From the NCBI RefSeq assembly GCF_006715025.1, contig NZ_VFMK01000001.1, positions 3,224,001-3,288,000 of the forward strand: a stretch of 64,000 nucleotides of DNA, read 5' to 3'. A program made the translations under genes and the position numbers. Source of the DNA: Serratia fonticola. Lineage in GTDB: Bacteria > Pseudomonadota > Gammaproteobacteria > Enterobacterales > Enterobacteriaceae. Below the pieces are notes generated by a model. That model had not been told where the DNA came from. It ran no database searches and saw only the letters and a list, made by a program, of their open reading frames with translations. This document shows positions 17,071 through 24,727 of the stretch, in pieces. Numbering within the stretch: the stretch's first letter is position 1; each line of letters begins with the position of its first letter.

Positions 17071-17770
17071 GAAACGTCTCCACGCCACCAAAATCGTTGA
17101 TTGCCGCCCACTCTGCTTTGCCCTGACCGGCGGTTAACGGATACTGACTGGCCGAAAAGGGTGCAATCATACTGGTGCCTTTAATGACATCGAGTTTGGC
17201 TGCCTTACCGTCTATCACCAGTTTGTTCAGCGAAATGTAATAAGGTGTCGGATTGGTCACTTTGATACCCTGCGCCGCGCGGGAAAATTGTAATTTGCCC
17301 ATGGCCATTTTATGCGTCATCGGTAAATTCGCAGGACGGTTAAACACCTTGAGCGTATTTCCTGTGGCAATTTGCAGCGTTCCGCCAATGGTGCTGCCAT
17401 CACTATCTTGTCCCGCTTTTCCGGTCGGGATTGCCAAAATATTTAAATAAAACACTGACTCTCTGTCGCGAGGTAAATCACTTGTTTTCCTCAAAATGCG
17501 GATTTTATTTGTCGTATCCGGCTCAATTCTAAATAATGCAGGCGCAGGCATAAATGCACTGTTCGTGGCTTTGGCCGTCACGCTGTCTGAAATACCGACA
17601 TTAATAAGATAAGGTTGATTGTGAGAGCGGTTATTAATATCAATACTCTGGCTTTTATCAGGCTCTGCAAAAATAATGCGTGATGCGCCAACGCCAATAC
17701 TGGCAAATACCGGTTCGATTAATAACAGACTCAGGCTTAATACCATGCCCAGCTTGTGATAAAACGTCAT
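17054..17770 (-). CDS. Periplasmic fimbrial chaperone, first in operon
   Basis: 238 residues with signal peptide (residues 1-23, ending PVFA). Arg31 in GASRIIFAEPD and the Lys in GNTLKVFNRPANLP are the conserved subunit-carboxylate anchors; PRDRESVFYLNILAIP is the F1-region signature. The short F1-G1 loop places it with the FGS chaperones. The ATG at 17770 is used; upstream codons to 17809 lie in the terminator hairpin that follows the major subunit gene. Position directly after the major subunit suggests that it folds that protein. Confidence 0.93.
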   Translation of the reverse strand: MTFYHKLGMVLSLSLLLIEPVFASIGVGASRIIFAEPDKSQSIDINNRSHNQPYLINVGISDSVTAKATNSAFMPAPALFRIEPDTTNKIRILRKTSDLPRDRESVFYLNILAIPTGKAGQDSDGSTIGGTLQIATGNTLKVFNRPANLPMTHKMAMGKLQFSRAAQGIKVTNPTPYYISLNKLVIDGKAAKLDVIKGTSMIAPFSASQYPLTAGQGKAEWAAINDFGGVETFHGTVN

Positions 17771-17792
17771 AATATTCTCTGTCCGTTCAATG

Positions 17793-17824
17793 AAAAAGAG
17801 AGGCCACAAGGTACCTCTCTTTTT
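17793..17824 (-). terminator. Internal (leaky) terminator after the major fimbrial subunit
   Basis: AAAAAGAGAGG pairs perfectly with CCTCTCTTTTT around a 10-nt loop. On the minus strand the stem runs into its own T stretch. Placed between the major subunit gene and the first chaperone gene, it would let most transcripts stop after the major subunit, giving the excess of that subunit that a fibre needs. Confidence 0.85.
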
Positions 17825-17856
17825 TTACTCAGTGTCGTACCTTAGGATTTACGCTC

Positions 17857-18369
17857 TTAGTTGCTCACATAAGAGATTTTGATCGGAGCGGTATACGCAC
17901 CAGGCAGAACGTTTGACGCATCCATCACTGCCATACCTGCGCTGAAGGTGTAGTCCACTGCGCCAGAAGCGTCAGCCGTTACCGGGATGCTGGTGTTGTT
18001 GTTTACCTGGGTGAGGTTGTCTGACTGTGTCAGCATGAAACCAGCTGTCTGGTTAACGTCGCTCAGGAACAGGCTGTCTGTGCCGGTGGTAACAATACCG
18101 GAAACCTGCAGTGCGCCTGTTTCGTCTTCACTACAGTTTTTCAGGGAAACCAGCAGCGGTTCCTGACCGACTTGTTTTTTAGCCGTGGTGAACGCAGTTT
18201 TTGAGAAAGAACCCACGTTCAGCGTTGCAGCACCATTATTTGCAGTCACTTCACAGGTGGTGTCTACAATAGTGCCCTGCAGCTGGACGTCAGCCTGAGT
18301 AGCAGCCTGAACCTGACCAGCGATACCCATAATTAACGCAACGGGAGCAAGGGCGATAATTTTTTTCAT
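17857..18369 (-). CDS. Major fimbrial subunit (type 1-like pilin)
   Basis: 170 residues from the ATG at 18369 (AAGGA seven bases upstream); a frame to 18384 adds only MKELV. Signal peptide to about residue 22 (GIAGQVQA), then TQADVQLQGTIVDTTCEVT with Cys39, disulfide partner Cys79 (LKNCSE), and a C-terminal ITYV-like strand (IKISYVSN). The donor strand alternation VQLQGTIV is clear. First gene of the operon and followed by a strong hairpin, as usual for the main shaft protein. Confidence 0.92.
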   Translation of the reverse strand: MKKIIALAPVALIMGIAGQVQAATQADVQLQGTIVDTTCEVTANNGAATLNVGSFSKTAFTTAKKQVGQEPLLVSLKNCSEDETGALQVSGIVTTGTDSLFLSDVNQTAGFMLTQSDNLTQVNNNTSIPVTADASGAVDYTFSAGMAVMDASNVLPGAYTAPIKISYVSN

Positions 18370-18419
18370 TACAAGTTCCTTCATTAAATATATGAATTAT
18401 TACAGTTGAAATATTAAGT

Positions 18420-18472
18420 ATCAGCCTGCCTTGGCTGATGCAGTAATAATACGTTTGTGAAGGATTTGTGAA
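18420..18472 (-). promoter_or_regulatory. Candidate fimbrial operon promoter with leader hairpin
   Basis: On the minus strand TTCACA (18467-18472) and TATTAT (18446-18451) could serve as -35 and -10; the 15-bp spacer is short, so activator help is likely. Immediately after it lies a perfect seven-pair hairpin, ATCAGCC...GGCTGAT (18420-18439), which would form at or near the 5' end of the mRNA. Confidence 0.45.
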
Positions 18473-18505
18473 TATCAGAGGAGGATTATTTTAATGAAGG
18501 TGCCA

Positions 18506-18523
18506 GACTACGGCTGTAGGATG
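18506..18523 (-). promoter_or_regulatory. Candidate response-regulator site upstream of fimbrial operon
   Basis: CATCCTACA-N3-G-N-AGTC on the minus strand. The same pattern, 14 identical bases out of 18, occurs on the minus strand at 23205-23222 between the response regulator gene and the EmrK-like gene. It lies about 34 bp upstream of the proposed -35 element. Confidence 0.5.
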
Positions 18524-18593
18524 AAGAGCTTTTCAGGAATGAATTGTTTGAAGGAAATCAGGAGGGTGAAATAAAATATAACGAAATCATCAG

Positions 18594-18624
18594 ATAAAAT
18601 AAAGCCACCGTCAGAGGATGGCTT
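18594..18624 (-). terminator. Terminator of the hybrid sensor kinase gene
   Basis: AAGCCATC pairs with GGTGGCTT (one G-T pair) around CTCTGAC, followed on the minus strand by TATTTTATC. It lies 16 nt beyond the kinase stop codon, so the fimbrial operon probably needs its own promoter. Confidence 0.75.
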
Positions 18625-18639
18625 AAATTAAATAATGGG

Positions 18640-21600
18640 TCACGTCCGGTTTGTGGCGTAATACACCTCAATGGCTGTGCTGAAGGCTTTTATCCTTTCC
18701 CCGAGAAGTGCCATGCCTTTCTCGATTTCGGGCGCAGGATTGCCGCTGGCCAGCTGGTTTTCCAGCGTTTCCGCCAGCAAATGCAACTGCGTGGCCCCCA
18801 GAAGTTGCATTGTACCGTTAATGCGGTGCAGGTGATGTTGCAGTAAATCCCACTCTTCGTGGCTCAGTGCCTGAAGGGCTGCATTCAGATCTTTATCATT
18901 TTCGATCCGCGACTGTTCCAGCATGTGACTCATCAGCTTCTTATCGCCTAAACTGTGCGCTTCCAGCGTATGCATATCGATAAACTCTTCCAGTGCAATC
19001 ACGTCAGTATTACGGTGTACGCCGCTAAGAGCCGCTTTTAACTGCTGCAAATCGATTGGTTTAAACAGGCACAGATTCATCCCCGCCGCCAGACATCGCT
19101 CTTTCTCATCGGTCTGGGCGTTGGCGGTTAATCCCAGAATAATCATCTGCTGATCCTGCTCCCGTACCCGACGGGTCAGAGTGATTCCATCCATGTTAGG
19201 CATATTAAGATCGGTGATCAGCAGGTCGTAATCCTGATTTTTGATCAGTTCTAAAGCCTGGAGACCGTCTTCAGCTTCATCAACGTGATAGCCGAGGATA
19301 TCCAACTGGCGGCGAAGGAGCAGACGGTTAGTCGGGTTGTCTTCGGCAATGATAATCCTCAGTACAGCAGGCAGGTTGGCTTCAGATTCTGCGATTAATG
19401 ATACGGCTGGTGCATTATCCGATATCTGCGTGACCAGCGTGACCATCATGCTGGTTCCCCTGCCCGGCTGGCTGGAAATGTTAATCTGACCCGCCATCCG
19501 TTCCACCATTTCACGGCAAATCACCAGACCGAGGCCGGAGCCCACTTGTCCCTTACCGGCACGGGTCTGGCTGAAGGGTTTAAACAATTCCTGTTGTTCT
19601 TCTGGACTGATCCCCATTCCGGTGTCCAGAACACTCAGCGTCAGATAGACCCGTTCTTCTCCCAGAGCTTGCGTATGGACAATAACATCCACGCCCCCCT
19701 CGGACGTAAATTTAATGGCATTGCTCAGAAGATTGGATAACACCTGTTTAATCGCCTGCGGATCCAGCCACAAGGTTTTCCCCTGTTCGAGGCGACAATC
19801 GACGGTCAGTGATAAATTTTTCTGGCGAGCGAGGCCGGCAAAATTCGCCACCGTGTTATTAATCAATGGCTCAACATCGACCCACTCCGGAACCAGCGCG
19901 AAATTGCCTGACTCGATTTTTTCCATATCGAGCACGTCGCCTATCAGGGCTATAAGGGTTTGCGCTGTACTGTAAGCCAGCTGGATCGCCTCGTTCATTT
20001 CTTCCGGACTTTGTTTACGGGTGGTCAGCAGTTCGAGGAATCCCATGATCGAACTCACTGGCGTGCGGATCTCATGGCTCATGCTGGCCAGAAAACGACT
20101 TTTCGCCTGGCTGGCGTCAATGGCTTTGTCTTTCTCAATCTGAAGGGCTTTCATCAGCTGGCGCGATTCGGTGATGTCCTGCCAGCCGCAAATCAGGGTT
20201 GCGGGCATGTTTTCCGGCATCTGACACGAGGTTAACCAGTGCAGGATCAGACGTTCTTCTTCACCATTATTGAGCACCAGATGGTGCGTCACCACGGTAT
20301 CAGGTTTCAGTCCCTGCTGGATTTCCTGCTGAACGGAGGGAAAAACGTCGGCCAGCGGACTGCGCCGGTCGAACAGAGAAAAATTCATCATTTCGCGTCG
20401 TTCAGGGGTAAAGAACTCCCTGAAGGCGCTGTTGTAACTCTCAAGCTCGCCCTCCGGCGTAATCACATACACCGGCACAGGGATCGCGTTGGATAAAGTC
20501 TGGCGTAAAATCAGCTGATAACTGAGCGCAGCGCGTGAGGCCTTGCCTCTGCTGATGGCACGCAGCAAATACACTCCCCATAGCAGGCTGCTGATGACCA
20601 ACAGTGCCGCCAGACCGACCACCAGATAAAATGGCCGGTTGTACAAATTCCACGTTCCGATTTTTACATCAGGTGCTTTGACCCATTTACCGGCCAGATT
20701 CAGAATTTCTTTCGGAGGAATATCGTCCAGCGCCTTATTCAGAATGCTTTGCAGTTCCGGCGCACCGCGCGGCAGGGCAAAGGCAATTTGCGCAGAGGGT
20801 TCGTCAGGGATCCGCGTATACGTCATCGAACCGGGATAATAGTGGTCGATAATAAACCGCGAAGCGAGCTGCGTGGACACCACCGCGCTGACATCCCCCA
20901 GCATCAGTTTGCTGAGGGCGGTACTGGTGTTTTCAGCGATGACCCAATCCACACCGGGATACTTGCTCTTGAGTTTATCTGTCAGCGGATGGTAGGCCGG
21001 TATAGCGACACGCGAGCCTGGCGTGAGCACGTCTGCGGGTTCGGAACTGCTGAGCCTGACCAGCACAAAAGGCGTGGCGATAAACGGATGGGTGAACAAC
21101 ATCTCTTCTTCCCGCTCCGGGCTGTAAGTGGCCGTCGGCAAAATATCCCACCCGCCTTTACGCATAATATCGACCATGTCACTGTTCGAATTGGCAATCA
21201 CCGGTTCGAAGGACAAACCGGTTTGTAGCTGAATCAGGTTGAGGATGTCCCCGAGCAGGCCACGTATTTCATTTTTATCATCCACCATGCTCAGTGGCGC
21301 GTAATACGGGTTGATGAGTACCCGCAAAACCGGATGCCGTGCAACCCATCGCTCTTCGCGCGGAGTAAACTTCATGGTCTTATTCAGGAAAGAGACGTTG
21401 CCGGTATCCACCCAGGATTGTGCCACTTGCTTATGTGTCTGTTCAGTCAGGGAACTGATAAATGTATCGAGAATATCCAGCAGCTGTTTCTGATTATCCA
21501 TTACCACAAAATGGTTGCCGGTCTGCGGCTCACGCCAGAATTTAACGATTTCCAGCGACTGATAAAAATCACGCGCCAGAATAAAACTGGACGTCAGATT

Positions 21601-22239
21601 ATTGCCAAAAAAGTAATCGCTTTCATGATTAGCCACCGAGGCCAGCGCCAGATAGTTATCAGCATAAGGTACTATGTTGGCCTTAGGGAAAACCGTTCTG
21701 ATAAACGAATCTGGGGGATCCCCCTTTTTGATTGCCACCGTCACCACATTTTTACTGTCTGACAGCGGTTTCATGATATCTACCTGGCGTGTCACCAGCG
21801 TGGGATAGGCACGGACCAGCGGCAGCGTCGCGAGAAAAGGCGAGTCAGGCAATTCTTTGCTGCCCGGTGACGTCAGAACGGCATCTACGCTCCCCGCTTT
21901 CAGCGCAGCCAGTGCCTGATCTTCAGTGAGGTAATATTTGATCACCACATTGATTTGCAGTGAGTTTTCTAAGAAAAGCAAATAGTCGGCATTCATGCCC
22001 CGGTAGCGCCCCGTGGAGACATTCATATTCAGAGGCGGCGTTTCAATGCCGTAAACGCCAATGGTCAGCGAGCGTTTGGCGGCCAGCCAGAGCATATCGT
22101 AGTGATTCAGGGGAAGCGCGGGAGTAAAGACCTGATAATCACTGGCAAGGGTTAGCGTCACCGGTTCCGGGGCGGCTGAATGCGCTGGAAACATCACAAA
22201 CAGCAGGACATACAAAGAGGAAAAAACCCTTTTTATCAT
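18640..22239 (-). CDS. EvgS/BvgS-type hybrid sensor histidine kinase
   Basis: About 1199 residues, nearly the length of E. coli EvgS. Order: signal segment; two periplasmic Venus-flytrap domains (about 45-270, LTIGVYGIETPPLNMN; about 285-520, LRVLINPYYAPLSMVDDKNEIRG); one membrane helix (about 533-557); PAS (about 575-690); HisKA with phospho-His in SMSHEIRTPVSS (near 722); HATPase with NLLSNAIKF, DTGMGISPEE and GSGLGL; receiver with Asp in DLNMPNMDG (near 1008); Hpt with His in HLHRINGTMQLLGA (near 1138). All phosphorelay residues are present. The start at 22239 follows the regulator stop by 4 nt; a longer frame overlaps that gene. It should pass phosphate His-Asp-His to the regulator upstream. 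Confidence 0.93.
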   Translation of the reverse strand: MIKRVFSSLYVLLFVMFPAHSAAPEPVTLTLASDYQVFTPALPLNHYDMLWLAAKRSLTIGVYGIETPPLNMNVSTGRYRGMNADYLLFLENSLQINVVIKYYLTEDQALAALKAGSVDAVLTSPGSKELPDSPFLATLPLVRAYPTLVTRQVDIMKPLSDSKNVVTVAIKKGDPPDSFIRTVFPKANIVPYADNYLALASVANHESDYFFGNNLTSSFILARDFYQSLEIVKFWREPQTGNHFVVMDNQKQLLDILDTFISSLTEQTHKQVAQSWVDTGNVSFLNKTMKFTPREERWVARHPVLRVLINPYYAPLSMVDDKNEIRGLLGDILNLIQLQTGLSFEPVIANSNSDMVDIMRKGGWDILPTATYSPEREEEMLFTHPFIATPFVLVRLSSSEPADVLTPGSRVAIPAYHPLTDKLKSKYPGVDWVIAENTSTALSKLMLGDVSAVVSTQLASRFIIDHYYPGSMTYTRIPDEPSAQIAFALPRGAPELQSILNKALDDIPPKEILNLAGKWVKAPDVKIGTWNLYNRPFYLVVGLAALLVISSLLWGVYLLRAISRGKASRAALSYQLILRQTLSNAIPVPVYVITPEGELESYNSAFREFFTPERREMMNFSLFDRRSPLADVFPSVQQEIQQGLKPDTVVTHHLVLNNGEEERLILHWLTSCQMPENMPATLICGWQDITESRQLMKALQIEKDKAIDASQAKSRFLASMSHEIRTPVSSIMGFLELLTTRKQSPEEMNEAIQLAYSTAQTLIALIGDVLDMEKIESGNFALVPEWVDVEPLINNTVANFAGLARQKNLSLTVDCRLEQGKTLWLDPQAIKQVLSNLLSNAIKFTSEGGVDVIVHTQALGEERVYLTLSVLDTGMGISPEEQQELFKPFSQTRAGKGQVGSGLGLVICREMVERMAGQINISSQPGRGTSMMVTLVTQISDNAPAVSLIAESEANLPAVLRIIIAEDNPTNRLLLRRQLDILGYHVDEAEDGLQALELIKNQDYDLLITDLNMPNMDGITLTRRVREQDQQMIILGLTANAQTDEKERCLAAGMNLCLFKPIDLQQLKAALSGVHRNTDVIALEEFIDMHTLEAHSLGDKKLMSHMLEQSRIENDKDLNAALQALSHEEWDLLQHHLHRINGTMQLLGATQLHLLAETLENQLASGNPAPEIEKGMALLGERIKAFSTAIEVYYATNRT

Positions 22240-22243
22240 GGAA

Positions 22244-22876
22244 TTATCCGATCTTATTGCGTTGCGCAAAGGAGAACAGTTCCATCAGCGATTTGCAGCC
22301 CAGTTTTTCCATTAAGCGGCTTTTATAGGTACTGACGGTTTTATTACTGATGCACATTTCCGAGGCGATTTTCATATTATCTTCGCCATTAAGAATATAG
22401 CGCATCACTTTGATTTCCTGACTGGAAAGCGACTGCAACATTTCCTGCTCAGAAGAAAGACTGCCCATAAAGGCGTGCAGCGACAGCGGAAAATAGCTGT
22501 AACCATTTTGCGCAGCGTTAACGGCAGCAATGATATTGGTCATGCCCTCCTTTTTGCTGATGAAGGCATTCGCGCCCGCATCGGCACTGCGTTTGCCGTA
22601 AAAGAGATCGTTCTTGGCGGAGACCACAATAATGATCCGGTTGAACGCTTCCTTACGCAGTTTCTCCACCACTTCAATGCCGCTCATCACCGGGATATCC
22701 ACATCCACAATCACCAGATCCGGGCGATGCTGATCGACCAGCAATAAGGCCTGCGCCCCGTCACCGGCTTCAGCCACAATCGTGATGCCTTCGTTTTCCA
22801 GCAGGTTTCTGATTGCCATGCGGGCCAGCGGATGGTCATCAACAATGACTGCGTTTAAGTTATTGTTTTTGCTCAC
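22244..22876 (-). CDS. EvgA/BvgA-type response regulator (NarL/LuxR family)
   Basis: 210 residues, GTG start at 22876 with AAGGAAG six bases upstream. The receiver domain has the acidic pair Asp13-Asp14, phospho-acceptor Asp58 (LVIVDVDIP) and the conserved Lys near FISKKEG. A LuxR-type HTH occupies the C-terminal part (about 145-205: LSSQEIKVMRYILNGEDNMKIASEMCISNKTVSTYKSRLMEKL). It precedes the hybrid kinase in one operon and is divergent from an EmrK-like gene, the same order as evgA-evgS/emrK in E. coli. Probable targets are the fimbrial operon and its own region (shared 18-bp motif). Confidence 0.92.
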   Translation of the reverse strand: MSKNNNLNAVIVDDHPLARMAIRNLLENEGITIVAEAGDGAQALLLVDQHRPDLVIVDVDIPVMSGIEVVEKLRKEAFNRIIIVVSAKNDLFYGKRSADAGANAFISKKEGMTNIIAAVNAAQNGYSYFPLSLHAFMGSLSSEQEMLQSLSSQEIKVMRYILNGEDNMKIASEMCISNKTVSTYKSRLMEKLGCKSLMELFSFAQRNKIG

Positions 22877-23497
22877 AATACTTCCTTAACCAATGGCGCA
22901 TAGGGTGCAAATGTGGAGTCAAAAAAAATACACGTCTCACATTGCTCTCCCGCAGAATTATTAAAACGTTTAAGCATCGTCGGCTATTAACGTGACTCAC
23001 CAGATAGCGGACTGCATAAGATAGATGTGTTGTTTACATTAAGTCTACATTCTCCTGAATATTATTTCCATGAGCGGCAGAAAAAATAATTACCGGTTAA
23101 GGGAGTGCCTTTGTCTTATAAAACAAAGGGCTCAGATTTTTATCTGAAAATGAATTCAGCCTGTCGAATTACTTTTGTTACTTTTTTGTCTGCCTGATCC
23201 CCGGGACTTCATGTGTAGGATGTGACCTGCAAAAGTTTCTGAATTGTCCCCTGTCTTACCGGATTTATCTCCATTAGCATTCGTTAACCGATTTATTGAG
23301 GCACTCAACACCTATTGCACTGTCAGCCTGATAAGGCTGCTGGATGAGGTGAAATAGAAAATAATACTTTTCTACCAACGCATTGAATCTCCTTACTCAA
23401 AAGTAAAAGCGTATTTCGCAGATCCCCTCGTACGCTAAGGGTGAGTTTTCTATTCCACGAAAAATTCATGGACTCCTTTTCACGGAAGAACTGAAGC
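22877..23497. promoter_or_regulatory. 621-bp divergent regulatory region between regulator and EmrK-like gene
   Basis: No gene is evident here. The region is AT-rich and contains the motif CATCCTACANNNGNAGTC on the minus strand at 23205-23222, also found before the fimbrial operon. AAGGAAG before 22876 is the ribosome site of the regulator. Exact promoters could not be assigned. Confidence 0.5.
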
Positions 23498-24652
23498 ATG
23501 AGGATATTAACAGTATTTTTTAATTCTGCAGGGAAAACAATTAAATTAAGAGGGGTATTGGCTGTCACCTTTCTTATTGGTTTTTTGATTATCTTAGTGA
23601 TGGGATATGTCAGTGCAGGCGCTTCCCAAATTACGCTTGATGCCTATGTTACCGGAAATAAAATCTCGATTTCGTCGCAAGTCGCTGGCAAGGTAGTAAA
23701 TATTAATCGCAACCGTACAGATTTTGTCAGAAAAGGTGAAGTGCTGCTCCGTCTGGATAATAGTGAGGCGACGACCCGCTATGCAAAAGCAGAAAATAAA
23801 CTGACTGAATCAGTTATGAAAATAAAAAAGCATTATATGTCAGATGCAAAGAATAATGCCGATATTCAGGCCGCGCAGATGGCTTATCAGCAGGCGCTCA
23901 GAGAATATCACCGGCGGATACAGTTCAAAGGCGTCACCCCCGTGTCTAAACAAGATCTTGAGCAGGCTATGAATAACGTTAACGCCAGCAAACGCGCACT
24001 GGACGAGTCTATTTTACGCTATCGCCGACATCTGGCCCTCAGACAAAAAGCGGAAATCTCGCAGCAACTGAGGGTTTCACAGTTCACACGGGAGGTTGAT
24101 CAAGCCGGTCAGGCGCTCAGCGATACTGAAGTGCGCAGTCCGGTAAGCGGTTATATCATGCAGCGTCACGTACAGCCCGGTATCAAGGTGAGTCCGGGAC
24201 AGGAACTGATGTCTGTTGTCCCGGCAGATCAGATGTGGGTTATGGCGAATTTTAGGACGACTGAGACGCCCGCTATGCTGATCGGTCAGAAAGTCTCTGT
24301 GGTGACGGATTTATACGGCAAGCATGTAGTGTTTGACGGACAGATTGAAGACATTAACCCGGACAGCTCGGCGGGGCAGACCACACTTTCCGGCATGATG
24401 GCTTGCAGGGACTGGATGTCCGATTTGCAGAAAATTTCGGTACGTATAACCCTCGATCCGGTGCAGATGAGCCGCTATCCCCTGCGCATGGGTATCCCCA
24501 CTAAAGTGAAAATACACGACAGCAATTTGAGCAGAATGGCGAAGCTTATCTCCCGTGAAACTGCGCCTGTCCACTTGCCCCAAACTTGCGGCATGGCCGG
24601 GGAGAGTCTGCCCGCCGGCCAGGCCAATATGCCGCCACTATCGTGGACATAA
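23498..24652 (+). CDS. EmrA/EmrK-like membrane fusion (HlyD family) protein
   Basis: 384 residues. One N-terminal membrane anchor (about 17-40, VLAVTFLIGFLIILVMGYVS), then a lipoyl half-motif (ISISSQVAGKVVNINRNRTDFVRKGEVLLRLD), a helical hairpin region (about 85-205), the second lipoyl half (TEVRSPVSGYIMQRHVQPGIKVSPGQEL) and a beta-barrel domain. EmrA/EmrK proteins bridge an MFS pump (EmrB/EmrY) to TolC. In E. coli emrK is divergent from evgA and followed by emrY; here the next gene is the convergent dcp, so no pump gene is adjacent. It may borrow an unlinked MFS partner. The last 30 residues (ETAPVHLPQTCGMAG...) look unstructured. Confidence 0.87.
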   Translation: MRILTVFFNSAGKTIKLRGVLAVTFLIGFLIILVMGYVSAGASQITLDAYVTGNKISISSQVAGKVVNINRNRTDFVRKGEVLLRLDNSEATTRYAKAENKLTESVMKIKKHYMSDAKNNADIQAAQMAYQQALREYHRRIQFKGVTPVSKQDLEQAMNNVNASKRALDESILRYRRHLALRQKAEISQQLRVSQFTREVDQAGQALSDTEVRSPVSGYIMQRHVQPGIKVSPGQELMSVVPADQMWVMANFRTTETPAMLIGQKVSVVTDLYGKHVVFDGQIEDINPDSSAGQTTLSGMMACRDWMSDLQKISVRITLDPVQMSRYPLRMGIPTKVKIHDSNLSRMAKLISRETAPVHLPQTCGMAGESLPAGQANMPPLSWT

Positions 24653-24693
24653 TGGCACAGCTTCCTTTTCGCAAACCGTCTTAACGGGTAATC

Positions 24694-24711
24694 CCTCTCC
24701 CGAAAGAGAGG
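24694..24711. terminator. Short hairpin between convergent emrK-like gene and dcp
   Basis: CCTCTC-CCGAAA-GAGAGG, a perfect six-pair stem without a clear T tract on either side. Confidence 0.4.
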
Positions 24712-24727
24712 AATTTATGGACGTGCC

